Positions 53,384 through 62,242 of a DNA stretch of 64,000 nt are shown piece after piece. The DNA lies in NCBI GenBank assembly GCA_963747555.1, contig CAVVFZ010000014.1, positions 62,001 to 126,000 of the forward strand, written 5' to 3'. Source of the DNA: DUZB01 sp963747555 (lineage in GTDB: Bacteria; Desulfobacterota; DSM-4660; Desulfatiglandales; Desulfatiglandaceae). A model generated the notes under the pieces. It worked only from the letters and a program-made list of their open reading frames with translations. It searched no databases and was not told the DNA's origin. The position numbers and the translations under genes are program-made. Position 1 is the first letter of the stretch; each line of letters opens with the position of its first letter.

Positions 53384-54628
53384 ATGAAAAAGAGCATCGT
53401 ACTACGGCTTCTGGTTGCGTTTCTGGCAGTTTTGTTTCTTATGGGGTTCTCCGGAATCGCCGCTGCCAAAGATATTAAAATCGGTGGGCTGATGGACTGT
53501 ACCGGGGGCACCTCGGACGTGGGCAAGGACTATGCCATCGGCATGGCGGAGGCTTTTAAGTACATCAATTCCGTGGGTGGGGTGAACGGGAAAAAAATCA
53601 AATACACCTGGTTTGACTATGGGTACCGTATTCCCGAAGCTATCACTAAATATAAACTTCTCAAGAGACTCGGCGTTATCGCCATCATGGGATGGGGCAC
53701 GGGCGATACCGAGGCGCTTTCTCCCACGGTAAACAAAGATGAGATTCCCTACGTTTCCGCTTCTTATTCGGCCCATTTGACCAACCCCGCGAAAACGCCC
53801 TACAACCTTTTCTTTGCATCAGACTACTCAACCAATGCGCGATCCGCATTAACAGCCTGGTTTGACAAAAAATGGCCCCAGAAGGCGGACTACAACAAGA
53901 GAAAACCGAGAATGGCGTGTGCCTATATGTTTGCTTCGCCCTACTGCAGCGCTCCTATCAAGGCGATCAAAGATCATGCGCAAATGCTGGGTTTCGAGAT
54001 CGGTCCGGATCAGGACGTTTCTCTCTTTGCTCTGGATACCAAGAGCCAGATCATGGCCCTTAAGGAATTCAAGCCCGATGTGGTATGGCATGGAAACACG
54101 ACCATGTCCGTCTCCGCTACCATCCGGGACGCCTTTGCCCTGGGTCTTGGCGCCGATTGGATAGTCGACAACTGGGGGTTTGATGAAAATCTGCCCCGCT
54201 TGGCCGGCGAAGCAGCTGAAGGGGTAATGGGCTGTACGCCCCATGCATTTTTTGGCCAGAACTACAAGAATATGGACCTTGTTGTCGATTCCGCGGCAAA
54301 ATACAATCCCGGTATCCCTCAGGTAAAAAGGCTCAATCGAACCGTACAGGCATGGGGAGATGCCCTGGTGCTTTGGGAGGCCATGAAGAGGGCTGATAAG
54401 GCGGGAGACCTCACCAGTGTGGGAATCATGAAAAAGGGATTCGAGACCATGCGCAATTACGACATCGGTCTGGGAGCTTCTCCGGTGACGTACACCCAGT
54501 ACGATCATCGTCCGGCGACCGGTTGTTTGATTCAGGAGTGGAAAGGTGGCGTATTCCAGGAAGTGGAACGTGTGGATCTGAAGGCACGCTGGCCCGAGCA
54601 CTGGGAAAAAGACTGGTTGGGCTGGTAA
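53384..54628 (+). CDS. livK: Liv-type ABC importer, periplasmic substrate-binding protein
   Basis: The 414-residue protein has a signal peptide (MKKSIVLRLLVAFLAVLFLM..., ending 'GIAAAKD'), then 'IKIGGLMDCTGGTSDVGKDY' and 'AFKYINSVGGVNGKKIKY', which matches the Leu/Ile/Val-binding family (PBP type I). ATG 53384 follows GGGGGGAAAC. The sequence differs from amino-acid binders around the ligand site, so the substrate may be an aromatic or other organic acid; this is inference from the AMP-ligase neighbour. Confidence 0.88.
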   Translation: MKKSIVLRLLVAFLAVLFLMGFSGIAAAKDIKIGGLMDCTGGTSDVGKDYAIGMAEAFKYINSVGGVNGKKIKYTWFDYGYRIPEAITKYKLLKRLGVIAIMGWGTGDTEALSPTVNKDEIPYVSASYSAHLTNPAKTPYNLFFASDYSTNARSALTAWFDKKWPQKADYNKRKPRMACAYMFASPYCSAPIKAIKDHAQMLGFEIGPDQDVSLFALDTKSQIMALKEFKPDVVWHGNTTMSVSATIRDAFALGLGADWIVDNWGFDENLPRLAGEAAEGVMGCTPHAFFGQNYKNMDLVVDSAAKYNPGIPQVKRLNRTVQAWGDALVLWEAMKRADKAGDLTSVGIMKKGFETMRNYDIGLGASPVTYTQYDHRPATGCLIQEWKGGVFQEVERVDLKARWPEHWEKDWLGW

Positions 54629-54666
54629 CCGAAAACCATAATAAAGACCTTTGGGAGGAGCATCTC

Positions 54667-55476
54667 TTGGAGACATCCGAGGCTATACTCAGCATCAAGA
54701 ATATCGAGGTCAAGTACCACGAGGTTATTCTGGTCCTCAAGGGGGTTTCCATTAGCGTGCCTCCGGGAGGGATCGTCGCCCTGTTAGGCGCCAACGGCGC
54801 CGGAAAAAGCACGACGCTCAAGGCCATTTCCGGACTTTTGAAGGTGGAAGACGGGGAAGTGACCGATGGGGCCATCGAGTTTGAGGGCGAGCGGATTCAC
54901 CACGAAAAAGCCGCGAATATTGCCAGGAAGGGGATTATCCAGGTTATTGAGGGCCGCAGAATCTTTGAGCATCTCACCGTTGAAGAAAACCTCAAGGTGG
55001 GAGCGCATTTGCGGAAGACGGGCACTGTAAAAGATGGCCTTCAAATGGTATACCACTATTTTCCCCGGCTCATTCAGAAGCGCGGGGAAACAGCGGGGTT
55101 TGTAAGCGGCGGTGAACAGCAGATGGTCGTAGTGGGGCGGGCCTTGATGACCGAACCGAAGCTGGTGCTGTTGGATGAGCCTTCCATGGGTCTGGCGCCC
55201 ATGCTTATTCATGAGATCTTTAACATTTTGACGAAGCTGAATTCCGAGGAGAAGATATCGATCCTTCTCGTGGAACAGAACGTCAAGCTTGCCCTGACGG
55301 TGGCGCCTTATGCCTACGTAATGGAGACGGGAAGGATTGTCATGGATGATCCCTCCGAAAAGCTGATCCAAAACGAGGATATCAAAGATTTTTATCTTGG
55401 CATGGGCGGAAAAGGCGAGAAGAAGAGTTTTCGGGATGTAAAGCACTATAAGAGAAGAAAAAGATGGTTGTCCTGA
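54667..55476 (+). CDS. livF: Liv-type ABC importer, ATP-binding protein LivF
   Basis: The 269-residue ATPase has Walker A 'LLGANGAGKSTTLKAISGLL', signature 'FVSGGEQQMVVVGRALM' and Walker B 'LVLLDEPSMGLAP'. TTG at 54667 is chosen as start: it follows GGGAGGAG and gives the family N-terminus 'ETSEAILSIKNIEVKY'; the longer frame overlaps livK without an RBS. A C-terminal basic tail ('KHYKRRKRWLS') is slightly longer than usual. Confidence 0.9.
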   Translation: METSEAILSIKNIEVKYHEVILVLKGVSISVPPGGIVALLGANGAGKSTTLKAISGLLKVEDGEVTDGAIEFEGERIHHEKAANIARKGIIQVIEGRRIFEHLTVEENLKVGAHLRKTGTVKDGLQMVYHYFPRLIQKRGETAGFVSGGEQQMVVVGRALMTEPKLVLLDEPSMGLAPMLIHEIFNILTKLNSEEKISILLVEQNVKLALTVAPYAYVMETGRIVMDDPSEKLIQNEDIKDFYLGMGGKGEKKSFRDVKHYKRRKRWLS

Positions 55477-55579
55477 TGCCGGATGTTCCGTTCGGTGACG
55501 TTCACCTGGAAAAGATGAGACAACGCGGAAGGAATTTGGATTCAGGAACCTGAAACACCAATCTGATAGGGGGTTTATT

Positions 55580-56176
55580 ATGAAGAAGAAACTGGCTTTT
55601 TTGACAGTCCTGATATTTGGCCTGAGTCTGGGCCTGACGGCTTGTGTAACCACACCTGTAAAGCCCACGGCGGCGAATCTGAAAGATCCGGTCATCACTC
55701 TTGAATCAATGGAAATTCCGCAGTACGACGGGTTCTGGTATTATTCAAAAGCGGCGAAACCGGTAAAGGGAGAGCCGGGAGATCGCGGGGCCTTTCTGCC
55801 CATGAGCTTTCTTTTCACCGTCCAGAACCCCAATCCCTATCCCATACTCCTGGAAGGGATCCAGTTCACTGTGAATTTTGATAATGATTTTGATGTGGTG
55901 ACCGTCAACAATCAGGATTCCTATTGGATTCCGGCGGGGAAAACCACTGATGTAAGAATTTCCACCTTGATTACGGTTCGGTCGGCGCTTCTGAGCCTGA
56001 TGGTAACGGGCGGATTCAAGCTGAAGGCAAAAGGGTGGGACACCTGGAGCACTCTTGAAAGATGGTGGAAAGGGGTCCCGGAGATGACGGTTCCCGTTCG
56101 TGTCAACGAAGGGGCGTTTAACTTCGTTGCCGGGGATGTCGAAAAGGTTGTGCCATTTACCGCGCAGGTAAAGTAA
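55580..56176 (+). CDS. Lipoprotein with LEA-2/WHy-like domain
   Basis: The 198-residue lipoprotein has signal 'IFGLSLGLTAC' (cysteine 22), then one domain: 'PVITLESMEIPQYDGFWYY', 'SFLFTVQNPNPYPILLEGIQ', 'VNNQDSYWIPAGKTTDVRI'. The pattern of 'NPNPYPI' followed by beta strands is typical of LEA type 2 (WHy) proteins, linked to desiccation or envelope stress. RBS AGGGGG precedes the ATG. Its role is unknown. Confidence 0.7.
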   Translation: MKKKLAFLTVLIFGLSLGLTACVTTPVKPTAANLKDPVITLESMEIPQYDGFWYYSKAAKPVKGEPGDRGAFLPMSFLFTVQNPNPYPILLEGIQFTVNFDNDFDVVTVNNQDSYWIPAGKTTDVRISTLITVRSALLSLMVTGGFKLKAKGWDTWSTLERWWKGVPEMTVPVRVNEGAFNFVAGDVEKVVPFTAQVK

Positions 56177-56192
56177 ACGATAACGACCTTTC

Positions 56193-56243
56193 GCCCTTTG
56201 TCTTGCAGCGCACCTCAAACCTGTAGACAAAGGGCTTTTTTTT
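56193..56243 (+). terminator. Strong intrinsic terminator after the LEA-2-like lipoprotein
   Basis: An 11-bp stem (gccctttgtct / agacaaagggc) with a 21-base loop is directly followed by eight T residues. Confidence 0.85.
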
Positions 56244-56250
56244 GTGAGGC

Positions 56251-57780
56251 ATGATTATGGGACTATATGATTTTACCTTCTACGATCTGATTAATCGCAA
56301 TGCCGTCAGCTTTCCGGACAGGGCTGCATGGCTGGAAGTTGATGATGACAGGACGCTGACCTTTGCCCAGTACAAACAAAAGGTGGATTGTCTGGCCTGC
56401 GGGCTTCAGAAGGCCGGGGTCAAACAGGGCGACCGGATTGGGGTCGTGGGAAAGAACAGCCTGGAATACTTTCTTCTTTATGGCGCCGCGGCCGCCATAG
56501 GCGCTATTATGCTTCCTATCAACTGGAGGCTTTCTCCGGATGAGGTGGGGTATAACCTCAACGATTGCGAACCGGTCGCGGTATTTGCGGACAAAGAATT
56601 CCAGGAAAATGTGATCGGACTGAAGGAGAATCTTCCCTCTGTGAACAAATATTTCAACCTGGGGAAAGAAGGAGGCGGATTCTCGGGATTTGAAGCATTG
56701 CTGGCACAGGGGAATGCCTTTGACGCACCTGACGTTGCCACGGATGACGGGTTTGTCATTATTCACACTGCCGCTGTGGCCGGGAGGCCAAGGGGCGCCC
56801 TCCTAAGCCATGGAAATATCCTCTGTGCCAATATGCACCTGGATTATCTCTGTAATATCAAACCGAATGATGTGCAGCTAAATATCCTTCCTCTCTTTCA
56901 CGTGGGAGGCCTTTTCATGGTCACCGCCACATTCCATGCGGGGGCCCTAAATGTGAATATGAGCAAGTTCGACGCAAAAACGGCCGTGGAGACTATCCGG
57001 GAAAAGGGGGTCTCCATCCTGATTGAATTTCCGCCCATTCTGTCCTCTATTCTTGACGAACAGGAAAAAACGGGGATTGACATCCGCTCTCTGAGAGCCG
57101 CAGCCGGTCTCGAAACACCAGAGACGATTGAGAGATATCAGAAATTAACCGGGGGAACGTTTTATGTGCTTTATGGCCAGACGGAGACATCTTGCCTTGC
57201 GACCTTCGGACCCTACAACGATAGACCGGGCGCTGCCGGAAAAACATTGCCGCTGGCCGAAGTCAGGCTTGTGGATGACTACGACCACCCTGTTCCCGTG
57301 GGCCAGGTGGGAGAGATTGTTGTGAAAGGACCCATGGTTTTCAAGGGATACTGGAATCTGCCCGATGACAATGCGTACACCTTTAGAGAAGGGTGGCATC
57401 ATACGGGAGATCAGGGACGTTTTGACGAAGACGGTTTTCTGTGGTACGCAGGGCGAAAGGCGGAAAAGGAGTTGATCAAGCCTGGAGGAGAGAATGTGTA
57501 TCCGGCGGAGGTTGAAAAGGCGATTCTTCTCCATCCATCAGTAGCGAAAACTGTGGTTTTCGGGGTTCCGGATCCCAAATGGAAGGAAGGCATCAAAGCG
57601 GTTTGTCTGTTGAAAGAAGGCGCCCGTCTCACTGAGGCGGAGCTGATTGATTTTGTCGGTGGAAAAATTGCACGTTACAAGAAACCACAGTATGTTGATT
57701 TTGTTGCAGATCTTCCCCTTCTTAAAGATGGTGTAATTGATCGGGCTAAAGTAAAAGAACTGTACGGTGGAGTGCAATAG
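56251..57780 (+). CDS. AMP-binding ligase homologue with altered catalytic motifs
   Basis: The 509-residue protein has the full acyl-CoA-synthetase fold: 'LPINWRLSPDEVGYNL', 'YGQTETSCLATFGPY', 'GWHHTGDQGRFDEDGFLWY' and 'KPGGENVYPAEVEKAI'. Two key motifs differ. The P-loop (normally TSGTTGxPKG) reads 'HTAAVAGRPRG' at 172-182. The C-terminal catalytic lysine (normally G-K) is Val495 in 'LLKDGVIDRAKVKELY', with a lysine three places earlier. It may be a specialised ligase, a thioesterification-only enzyme or a non-catalytic paralogue. It begins 8 bases after a terminator, with a weak RBS. Confidence 0.85.
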   Translation: MIMGLYDFTFYDLINRNAVSFPDRAAWLEVDDDRTLTFAQYKQKVDCLACGLQKAGVKQGDRIGVVGKNSLEYFLLYGAAAAIGAIMLPINWRLSPDEVGYNLNDCEPVAVFADKEFQENVIGLKENLPSVNKYFNLGKEGGGFSGFEALLAQGNAFDAPDVATDDGFVIIHTAAVAGRPRGALLSHGNILCANMHLDYLCNIKPNDVQLNILPLFHVGGLFMVTATFHAGALNVNMSKFDAKTAVETIREKGVSILIEFPPILSSILDEQEKTGIDIRSLRAAAGLETPETIERYQKLTGGTFYVLYGQTETSCLATFGPYNDRPGAAGKTLPLAEVRLVDDYDHPVPVGQVGEIVVKGPMVFKGYWNLPDDNAYTFREGWHHTGDQGRFDEDGFLWYAGRKAEKELIKPGGENVYPAEVEKAILLHPSVAKTVVFGVPDPKWKEGIKAVCLLKEGARLTEAELIDFVGGKIARYKKPQYVDFVADLPLLKDGVIDRAKVKELYGGVQ

Positions 57781-57810
57781 GGGATGATAAAAAGCGGGTA
57801 CACAACTGAA

Positions 57811-57838
57811 AGCCCTGTACAAGGTGCAGGGCTTTTTC
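57811..57838 (+). terminator. Intrinsic terminator after the AMP-binding homologue
   Basis: A 7-bp stem (agccctg / cagggct) with a 9-base loop, followed by TTTTCTTT. Confidence 0.75.
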
Positions 57839-58276
57839 TTTGAAAACAGCTGACTTTTGTAGTCTGCAATTGTCATTATGGATGATCTGTAACCGTAGAC
57901 CATGGGGGTTTCTTTCAAAAGGTTGCCAACTGTCCTCTTTATATAAATTTTGCAGATGCATAATACCTTATGTTACATTACCCAACAGGCGGTGAGGCGC
58001 TTTTGGCTCAGGAATCCCGACTTGTGAGCCTGTTTCCAGCCAAATTTTGAAGCTGTACCGCCGTGTTATGAAAGGGTAAACGTTTTTGGCGGCGTTTTGA
58101 AAGAGACCCCCATGGCCGGTTGCGGTCAAAGAGCCATAATGACAATTGCTGTTTTGTAGTTGATGTCGGATTCTTCTTTTCTTATTCTGTTCTTGTCGAA
58201 GGTTTCTTGTGAAGAGCCCGGTTGTGGAGATCGGGACAATGGTTTATCTTCTCTGTTTTGTTTATGAAGGATTGTT
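57839..58276. other. Gene-free region upstream of ftsB-like gene
   Basis: No supported gene. A stem accgccg ... ttggcggcg (about 58057-58095) with a long loop is the clearest structure. A small non-coding RNA is possible but I cannot assign one. It likely includes the promoter of the ftsB-serC-asnS unit. Confidence 0.3.
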
Positions 58277-58615
58277 GTGCTGAAGTCAAAAGCGAAAAGG
58301 ATCTTTCTTTTAGGGTTTATTGTTCTGGCATCTTCCATATCCATTTTGGCATGGTTATGGTATGGTGAAAACGGATTTGTTCATCTCTATCAAACAAAAG
58401 TGGAACGTGAGGCCTCTTTGGAGAGAATTCGAGTCCTTTCCGAGGAAAACCAGGCACTTCTTGAGGAAATACATCGCTTACGGACAGATATGAGCTATGT
58501 GGAGTCTCTTGCTCGCGAGAAGCTGAATTTGGTCAAGGAAAATGAAGTGATCTATCGTTTCGGGGCGAATGACGCATCCAAAAAGAGCACGGAGAAGAAA
58601 GGGAAAGGAGAGTGA
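58277..58615 (+). CDS. FtsB/DivIC-type septum formation protein
   Basis: The 112-residue protein has one membrane helix ('IFLLGFIVLASSISILAWL', residues about 9-27), a leucine-rich coiled coil ('RIRVLSEENQALLEEIHRL') and the family end 'YVESLAREKLNLVKENEVIY'. FtsB links FtsL and FtsQ in the divisome. GTG start after GAAGGA. Confidence 0.88.
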   Translation: MLKSKAKRIFLLGFIVLASSISILAWLWYGENGFVHLYQTKVEREASLERIRVLSEENQALLEEIHRLRTDMSYVESLAREKLNLVKENEVIYRFGANDASKKSTEKKGKGE

Positions 58616-58618
58616 AAG

Positions 58619-59326
58619 ATGGATGGTTCGAGAGATATACTTGAAAAGATCTTGCAGAATGAACCTTCTCGGGAGACTCTGTTTATTGCCCTTGAAAAAC
58701 TCAAGAAAGAAGGTCGCTGGAACGAAATAATCAGGACCTGTGTCAGGCTTTCAAAAATATTCTCCGATGACGTTCGTATAAAGATTGTTTTGGCCGAAGC
58801 CTATGAAAAGGTGGGGTTTCTGGGTCTGGCGGAGAGGGAGCTTTCAGAGGCCGTAGCCGTTGCGGAAAACTTGGCCCCAGTCCATAAAAAACTTGCCGCA
58901 ATCTACGAGAGTCAGGCCAGGCATGAAGAAGCGGCATGCAATATTCGAAGATATCTGGCCTATTTCCCGGACGACCCGGAGGCATTGGCGTTGCTGGAAA
59001 AAATTATGAGTTCTATCCATAGGTCTCCCGTCGGAGATAAGGCAGGTGCTTTTTTCGATGATCTGGCTACTCCTACCATTGCTGAAATCTATTTTGATCA
59101 GGGACAATTAGAGGCTGCGGTCAGCGTCTATGAGAAAGTGATATCCAAGAATCCCCGGGATGAGAAAGCCCTTGTTCGCTTAAAGGAATTGAAGTCGCTG
59201 CTTGAATCTGCCGAGAGCCATGCCTTTCAAGAAAAAAAAGCAATCCACAACAAGGAAAGAATGATCGAAATTTTAGAAAGATGGCTACCAAGAATCAAGG
59301 AGATAGCACATGCAGGGGCACGCTGA
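58619..59326 (+). CDS. TPR-repeat protein
   Basis: The 235-residue cytoplasmic protein has at least four TPR-like helix pairs ('VRIKIVLAEAYEKVGFLGLA', 'APVHKKLAAIYESQARHEEA', 'PTIAEIYFDQGQLEAAVSVY'). It begins 3 bases after the ftsB-like stop, and its last 17 bases overlap the start of the MetE-like gene. The function is unknown; it may be a scaffold. Confidence 0.8.
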   Translation: MDGSRDILEKILQNEPSRETLFIALEKLKKEGRWNEIIRTCVRLSKIFSDDVRIKIVLAEAYEKVGFLGLAERELSEAVAVAENLAPVHKKLAAIYESQARHEEAACNIRRYLAYFPDDPEALALLEKIMSSIHRSPVGDKAGAFFDDLATPTIAEIYFDQGQLEAAVSVYEKVISKNPRDEKALVRLKELKSLLESAESHAFQEKKAIHNKERMIEILERWLPRIKEIAHAGAR

Positions 59327-60365
59327 AAATTTCGGGTTTATCGCAACAGGCATAGGAAGCGTTCCTTTTTTAGATGTTGAGGCTTCCTGTCGTGAAATCA
59401 TCGAATCCCTGCCCCATCTGCCTTTTTGGCCTCAGTTCGTAAAGCGCAGCTTTCTGGAAGACATGAATGTTCAGTACAGTGAAGGACTTCCTCTGCTGAC
59501 TGTAAACGAGAAGAATAGATCTCTGGAGATATCAGAGGGTGGACAGCGGGAAGGCGCCCTCGTAGAGTTTTATGAGCATTTTTTGGTGCAGGATCTGGAA
59601 TATTTCGCTATCAGCCGGCAGTATGCTCCAGGACTTTACACGCTTCTTGAAGACATGGAAAAGGGCTTGGCCCCAAAAGCAGAGTATATCAAAGGGCAGA
59701 TCGTAGGGCCTGTTACGTTTGCATCCGCCATTGCGGGGATGGATGGAAAACCGGTTATTCATGACGCGGAACTTTCAGAAGCCCTGACAAAAGGTTTGGC
59801 CATCAAGGCCTTGTGGCAAGTGAACAGGCTGAAGGGTTCCGGCAAAAGACCGATGCTTTTTCTGGATGAACCTTCCCTGTCGGGTTTCGGGTCCGCTTTC
59901 TCAGCCATCCAGCGAAAAGACGTCATTGAGATGCTGAGCACTGTCATCAATTATGTCAGGGAGAACTCGGAGGCCGTTATCGGTATCCATTGTTGCGGAA
60001 ATACGGACTGGTCTATGATTCTGGAGGCAGTTCCCGACATCGTAAATTTTGACGCTTTTGCATTCATGGACCATTTTCTTCTCTACAAAAAGGAAATTGA
60101 GCGGTTCTTCAGCGGTGGAGGAAGCATAGCGTGGGGAATTGTGCCTACGTCAGACTTTAAAGACACGGTTACCGTGAAAGAACTATCTCTCAAGTTGGAA
60201 AAGGGTTTCAAGATGTTGGAAAAGATCGGCATTTCCCGGGATACTATCATTCGCAGATCCATCCTTACTCCGGCCTGTGGAATGGGAACCATGTCGCAGG
60301 ATATGGCAAGGAACGCTATCTCTCTTCTGTCGGATCTTTCCCGGACATTAATGGGTGGACTTTAG
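59310..60365 (+). CDS. MetE-core protein (candidate folate-independent methionine synthase)
   Basis: The 351-residue protein has only the C-terminal catalytic barrel of cobalamin-independent methionine synthase. Likely zinc ligands are conserved: H-x-C at His227/Cys229 ('IGIHCCGNTDW') and Cys323 ('LTPACGMGT'). 'GIGSVPFLD' at the N-terminus and 'PMLFLDEPSLSGFG' also fit. Proteins of this core type lack the folate-binding half. In published folate-independent methionine synthases they take methyl from a corrinoid protein. The next gene, cooC, links it to the carbonyl-branch (Wood-Ljungdahl) machinery. AAGGAG lies before the ATG. A related UroD/MtaA methyltransferase cannot be excluded. Confidence 0.75.
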   Translation: MQGHAENFGFIATGIGSVPFLDVEASCREIIESLPHLPFWPQFVKRSFLEDMNVQYSEGLPLLTVNEKNRSLEISEGGQREGALVEFYEHFLVQDLEYFAISRQYAPGLYTLLEDMEKGLAPKAEYIKGQIVGPVTFASAIAGMDGKPVIHDAELSEALTKGLAIKALWQVNRLKGSGKRPMLFLDEPSLSGFGSAFSAIQRKDVIEMLSTVINYVRENSEAVIGIHCCGNTDWSMILEAVPDIVNFDAFAFMDHFLLYKKEIERFFSGGGSIAWGIVPTSDFKDTVTVKELSLKLEKGFKMLEKIGISRDTIIRRSILTPACGMGTMSQDMARNAISLLSDLSRTLMGGL

Positions 60366-60381
60366 AAAAAGGAGAAACAGT

Positions 60382-61143
60382 ATGAAAATTGCCGTGAGTG
60401 GTAAAGGGGGAGTTGGAAAAACCACGTTTGCCGCTTTTTTGATCAGGGCTCTGGCGGATTCAGGAAAAAAGGTTCTGGCGATTGACGCGGATCCTGATGC
60501 GAATCTGGCCCAGGCGCTCGGTGTGGAAGATGCCAATGAAATCGTTCCTATCTCGCAGATGAAGGAGCTGATCGAGGAGCGAACGGAAGCCAAAGTAGGA
60601 AGCATGGGTTCGTTTTTCAAGCTCAATCCAAAGGTGAGCGATCTTCCCGAAAAGCTTTCAAAAGAGGCGAATGGTGTAAAGGTTATGGTAATGGGTGGCG
60701 TCAAGACCGGAGGGGGCGGCTGTATTTGTCCGGAGAGCATCCTCCTGAAAAGGCTTCTGTCCCATATTGTTCTCGCGAGAGATGAGGCGGTGATCATGGA
60801 TATGGAAGCCGGTCTGGAACATTTAGGCCGGGGAACCGCCATCAGCATGGACAGGCTGGTGGTTGTTGTGGAGCCAGGGAGGAGAAGCATTGAAACCGCC
60901 CATCAGATTCGAAGACTTGCAGGCGATCTTGGGATGACGAAACTCAGTTTCGTGGGAAATAAGATTCGGGCCGACAAAGACAAGGAATTTCTTCTCAAGG
61001 AAATGTCTGATTTTGACTTTATTGGATTTATGCCTTACAGAAATGAGATTATTGAAGCTGACCTGAATGGGCGTCCGCCCTTTGAGAAGGACAGCGAAGC
61101 CCTTGAAATCGTAAAAGATATGTTGAAAAAACTGGAGAGCTAA
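60382..61143 (+). CDS. cooC: CooC/AcsF-type nickel insertion ATPase
   Basis: The 253-residue MinD-like ATPase begins 'MKIAVSGKGGVGKTTFAAFL' and has 'DADPDANLAQALG' and 'VIMDMEAGLEHLGRGTA'. The CxC motif (Cys114/Cys116, in 'GGGGCICPES') matches the nickel-binding pair of CooC1. It matures carbon monoxide dehydrogenase or acetyl-CoA synthase, which are not in this window. ATG 60382 follows AAAGGAG. Spacing to the MetE-like gene is 16 bases. Confidence 0.9.
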   Translation: MKIAVSGKGGVGKTTFAAFLIRALADSGKKVLAIDADPDANLAQALGVEDANEIVPISQMKELIEERTEAKVGSMGSFFKLNPKVSDLPEKLSKEANGVKVMVMGGVKTGGGGCICPESILLKRLLSHIVLARDEAVIMDMEAGLEHLGRGTAISMDRLVVVVEPGRRSIETAHQIRRLAGDLGMTKLSFVGNKIRADKDKEFLLKEMSDFDFIGFMPYRNEIIEADLNGRPPFEKDSEALEIVKDMLKKLES

Positions 61144-61156
61144 AGGAGATTACCCT

Positions 61157-62242
61157 ATGAAGAAGCGAATTTACAACTTTAATGCAGGTCCGGCGGCACT
61201 GCCTTTGCCGGTGTTAGAGGAGATGCAGTCGGAACTTCTGGATTTCAAAGGGTCCGGGATGTCCATTCTCGAAGTGAGTCATCGATCAAAATGGTTTGAC
61301 GAAGTCATCAATGATGCGGTTCTACGAACTCGGAGATTGCTGGGATTGGGCGACGAATTTGAAGTGCTGTTCCTGCAGGGAGGCGCAAGCCTGCAATTCT
61401 GCATGATCCCCATGAACCTTGGTCTGGAACGAAAGCCCGTCGATTACATCAATACGGGGACTTGGTCAACAAAAGCGATCAAGGAAGCACAGATTCAGGG
61501 GAAAGATGTTCGAGTGATTGCTTCTTCGGAGAAGAAGGGGTTTTCTTCCATCCCGACGGATTTCCAGGTCGATGCGGATGCAGCTTACCTTCACATTACT
61601 TCGAATAATACGATTAAGGGGACCCAGTGGGCTCAATTCCCTGACACCGGAGGGGTTCCTCTGGTCTGCGATATGTCTTCCGATATCATGAGCAGGTCCT
61701 TTGATCCTGCCCCGTTCGGCCTGATCTACGCCGGCGCCCAGAAAAATATTGGACCCGCCGGCTCAACCATGGTGATTATCAGAAAGGACATGCTGGAAAG
61801 GACCCCGAAAAATCTGCCCACCATGCTCAAATATACGACTTTTGCGGAAAAGAACTCTATGTACAATACGCCCGCGTGCTTTGTCATCTATACCGTGAAC
61901 CTGGTCCTTAAATGGCTCGAAGAAACCATCGGAGGGCTTGGGGAGATGGAAAACATCAATCGAACAAAGGGTGAAATTATTTACGGATGCCTGGATCAGT
62001 CGGAGTTCTACCGGGGAACAGCTGAAAAAGGGAGCCGGTCTCTTATGAATGTTACCTTCAGGCTTCCCGGTGAAGACCTGGAAAAGAAGTTTGTGGCGGA
62101 AGCCCTCGAGGCTGGTTTTGGAGGGTTGAAAGGCCATCGTTCCGTGGGTGGATGCCGGGCTTCTATCTACAATGCCACCGGAATTGACGCAGTGCGCGCG
62201 CTGGTGGCCTTTATGGGGGACTTTGAAAAGAAACAAGGATGA
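61157..62242 (+). CDS. serC: Phosphoserine aminotransferase
   Basis: The 361-residue PLP enzyme begins 'RIYNFNAGPAALPLPVLEEM', has 'GMSILEVSHRSKWFDEV', 'LQGGASLQFCMIPMNL' and the PLP lysine in 'IYAGAQKNIGPAG'. It converts 3-phosphohydroxypyruvate to phosphoserine. TAAAGGAG precedes the ATG; the stop overlaps the asnS ATG (ATGA). Confidence 0.97.
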   Translation: MKKRIYNFNAGPAALPLPVLEEMQSELLDFKGSGMSILEVSHRSKWFDEVINDAVLRTRRLLGLGDEFEVLFLQGGASLQFCMIPMNLGLERKPVDYINTGTWSTKAIKEAQIQGKDVRVIASSEKKGFSSIPTDFQVDADAAYLHITSNNTIKGTQWAQFPDTGGVPLVCDMSSDIMSRSFDPAPFGLIYAGAQKNIGPAGSTMVIIRKDMLERTPKNLPTMLKYTTFAEKNSMYNTPACFVIYTVNLVLKWLEETIGGLGEMENINRTKGEIIYGCLDQSEFYRGTAEKGSRSLMNVTFRLPGEDLEKKFVAEALEAGFGGLKGHRSVGGCRASIYNATGIDAVRALVAFMGDFEKKQG

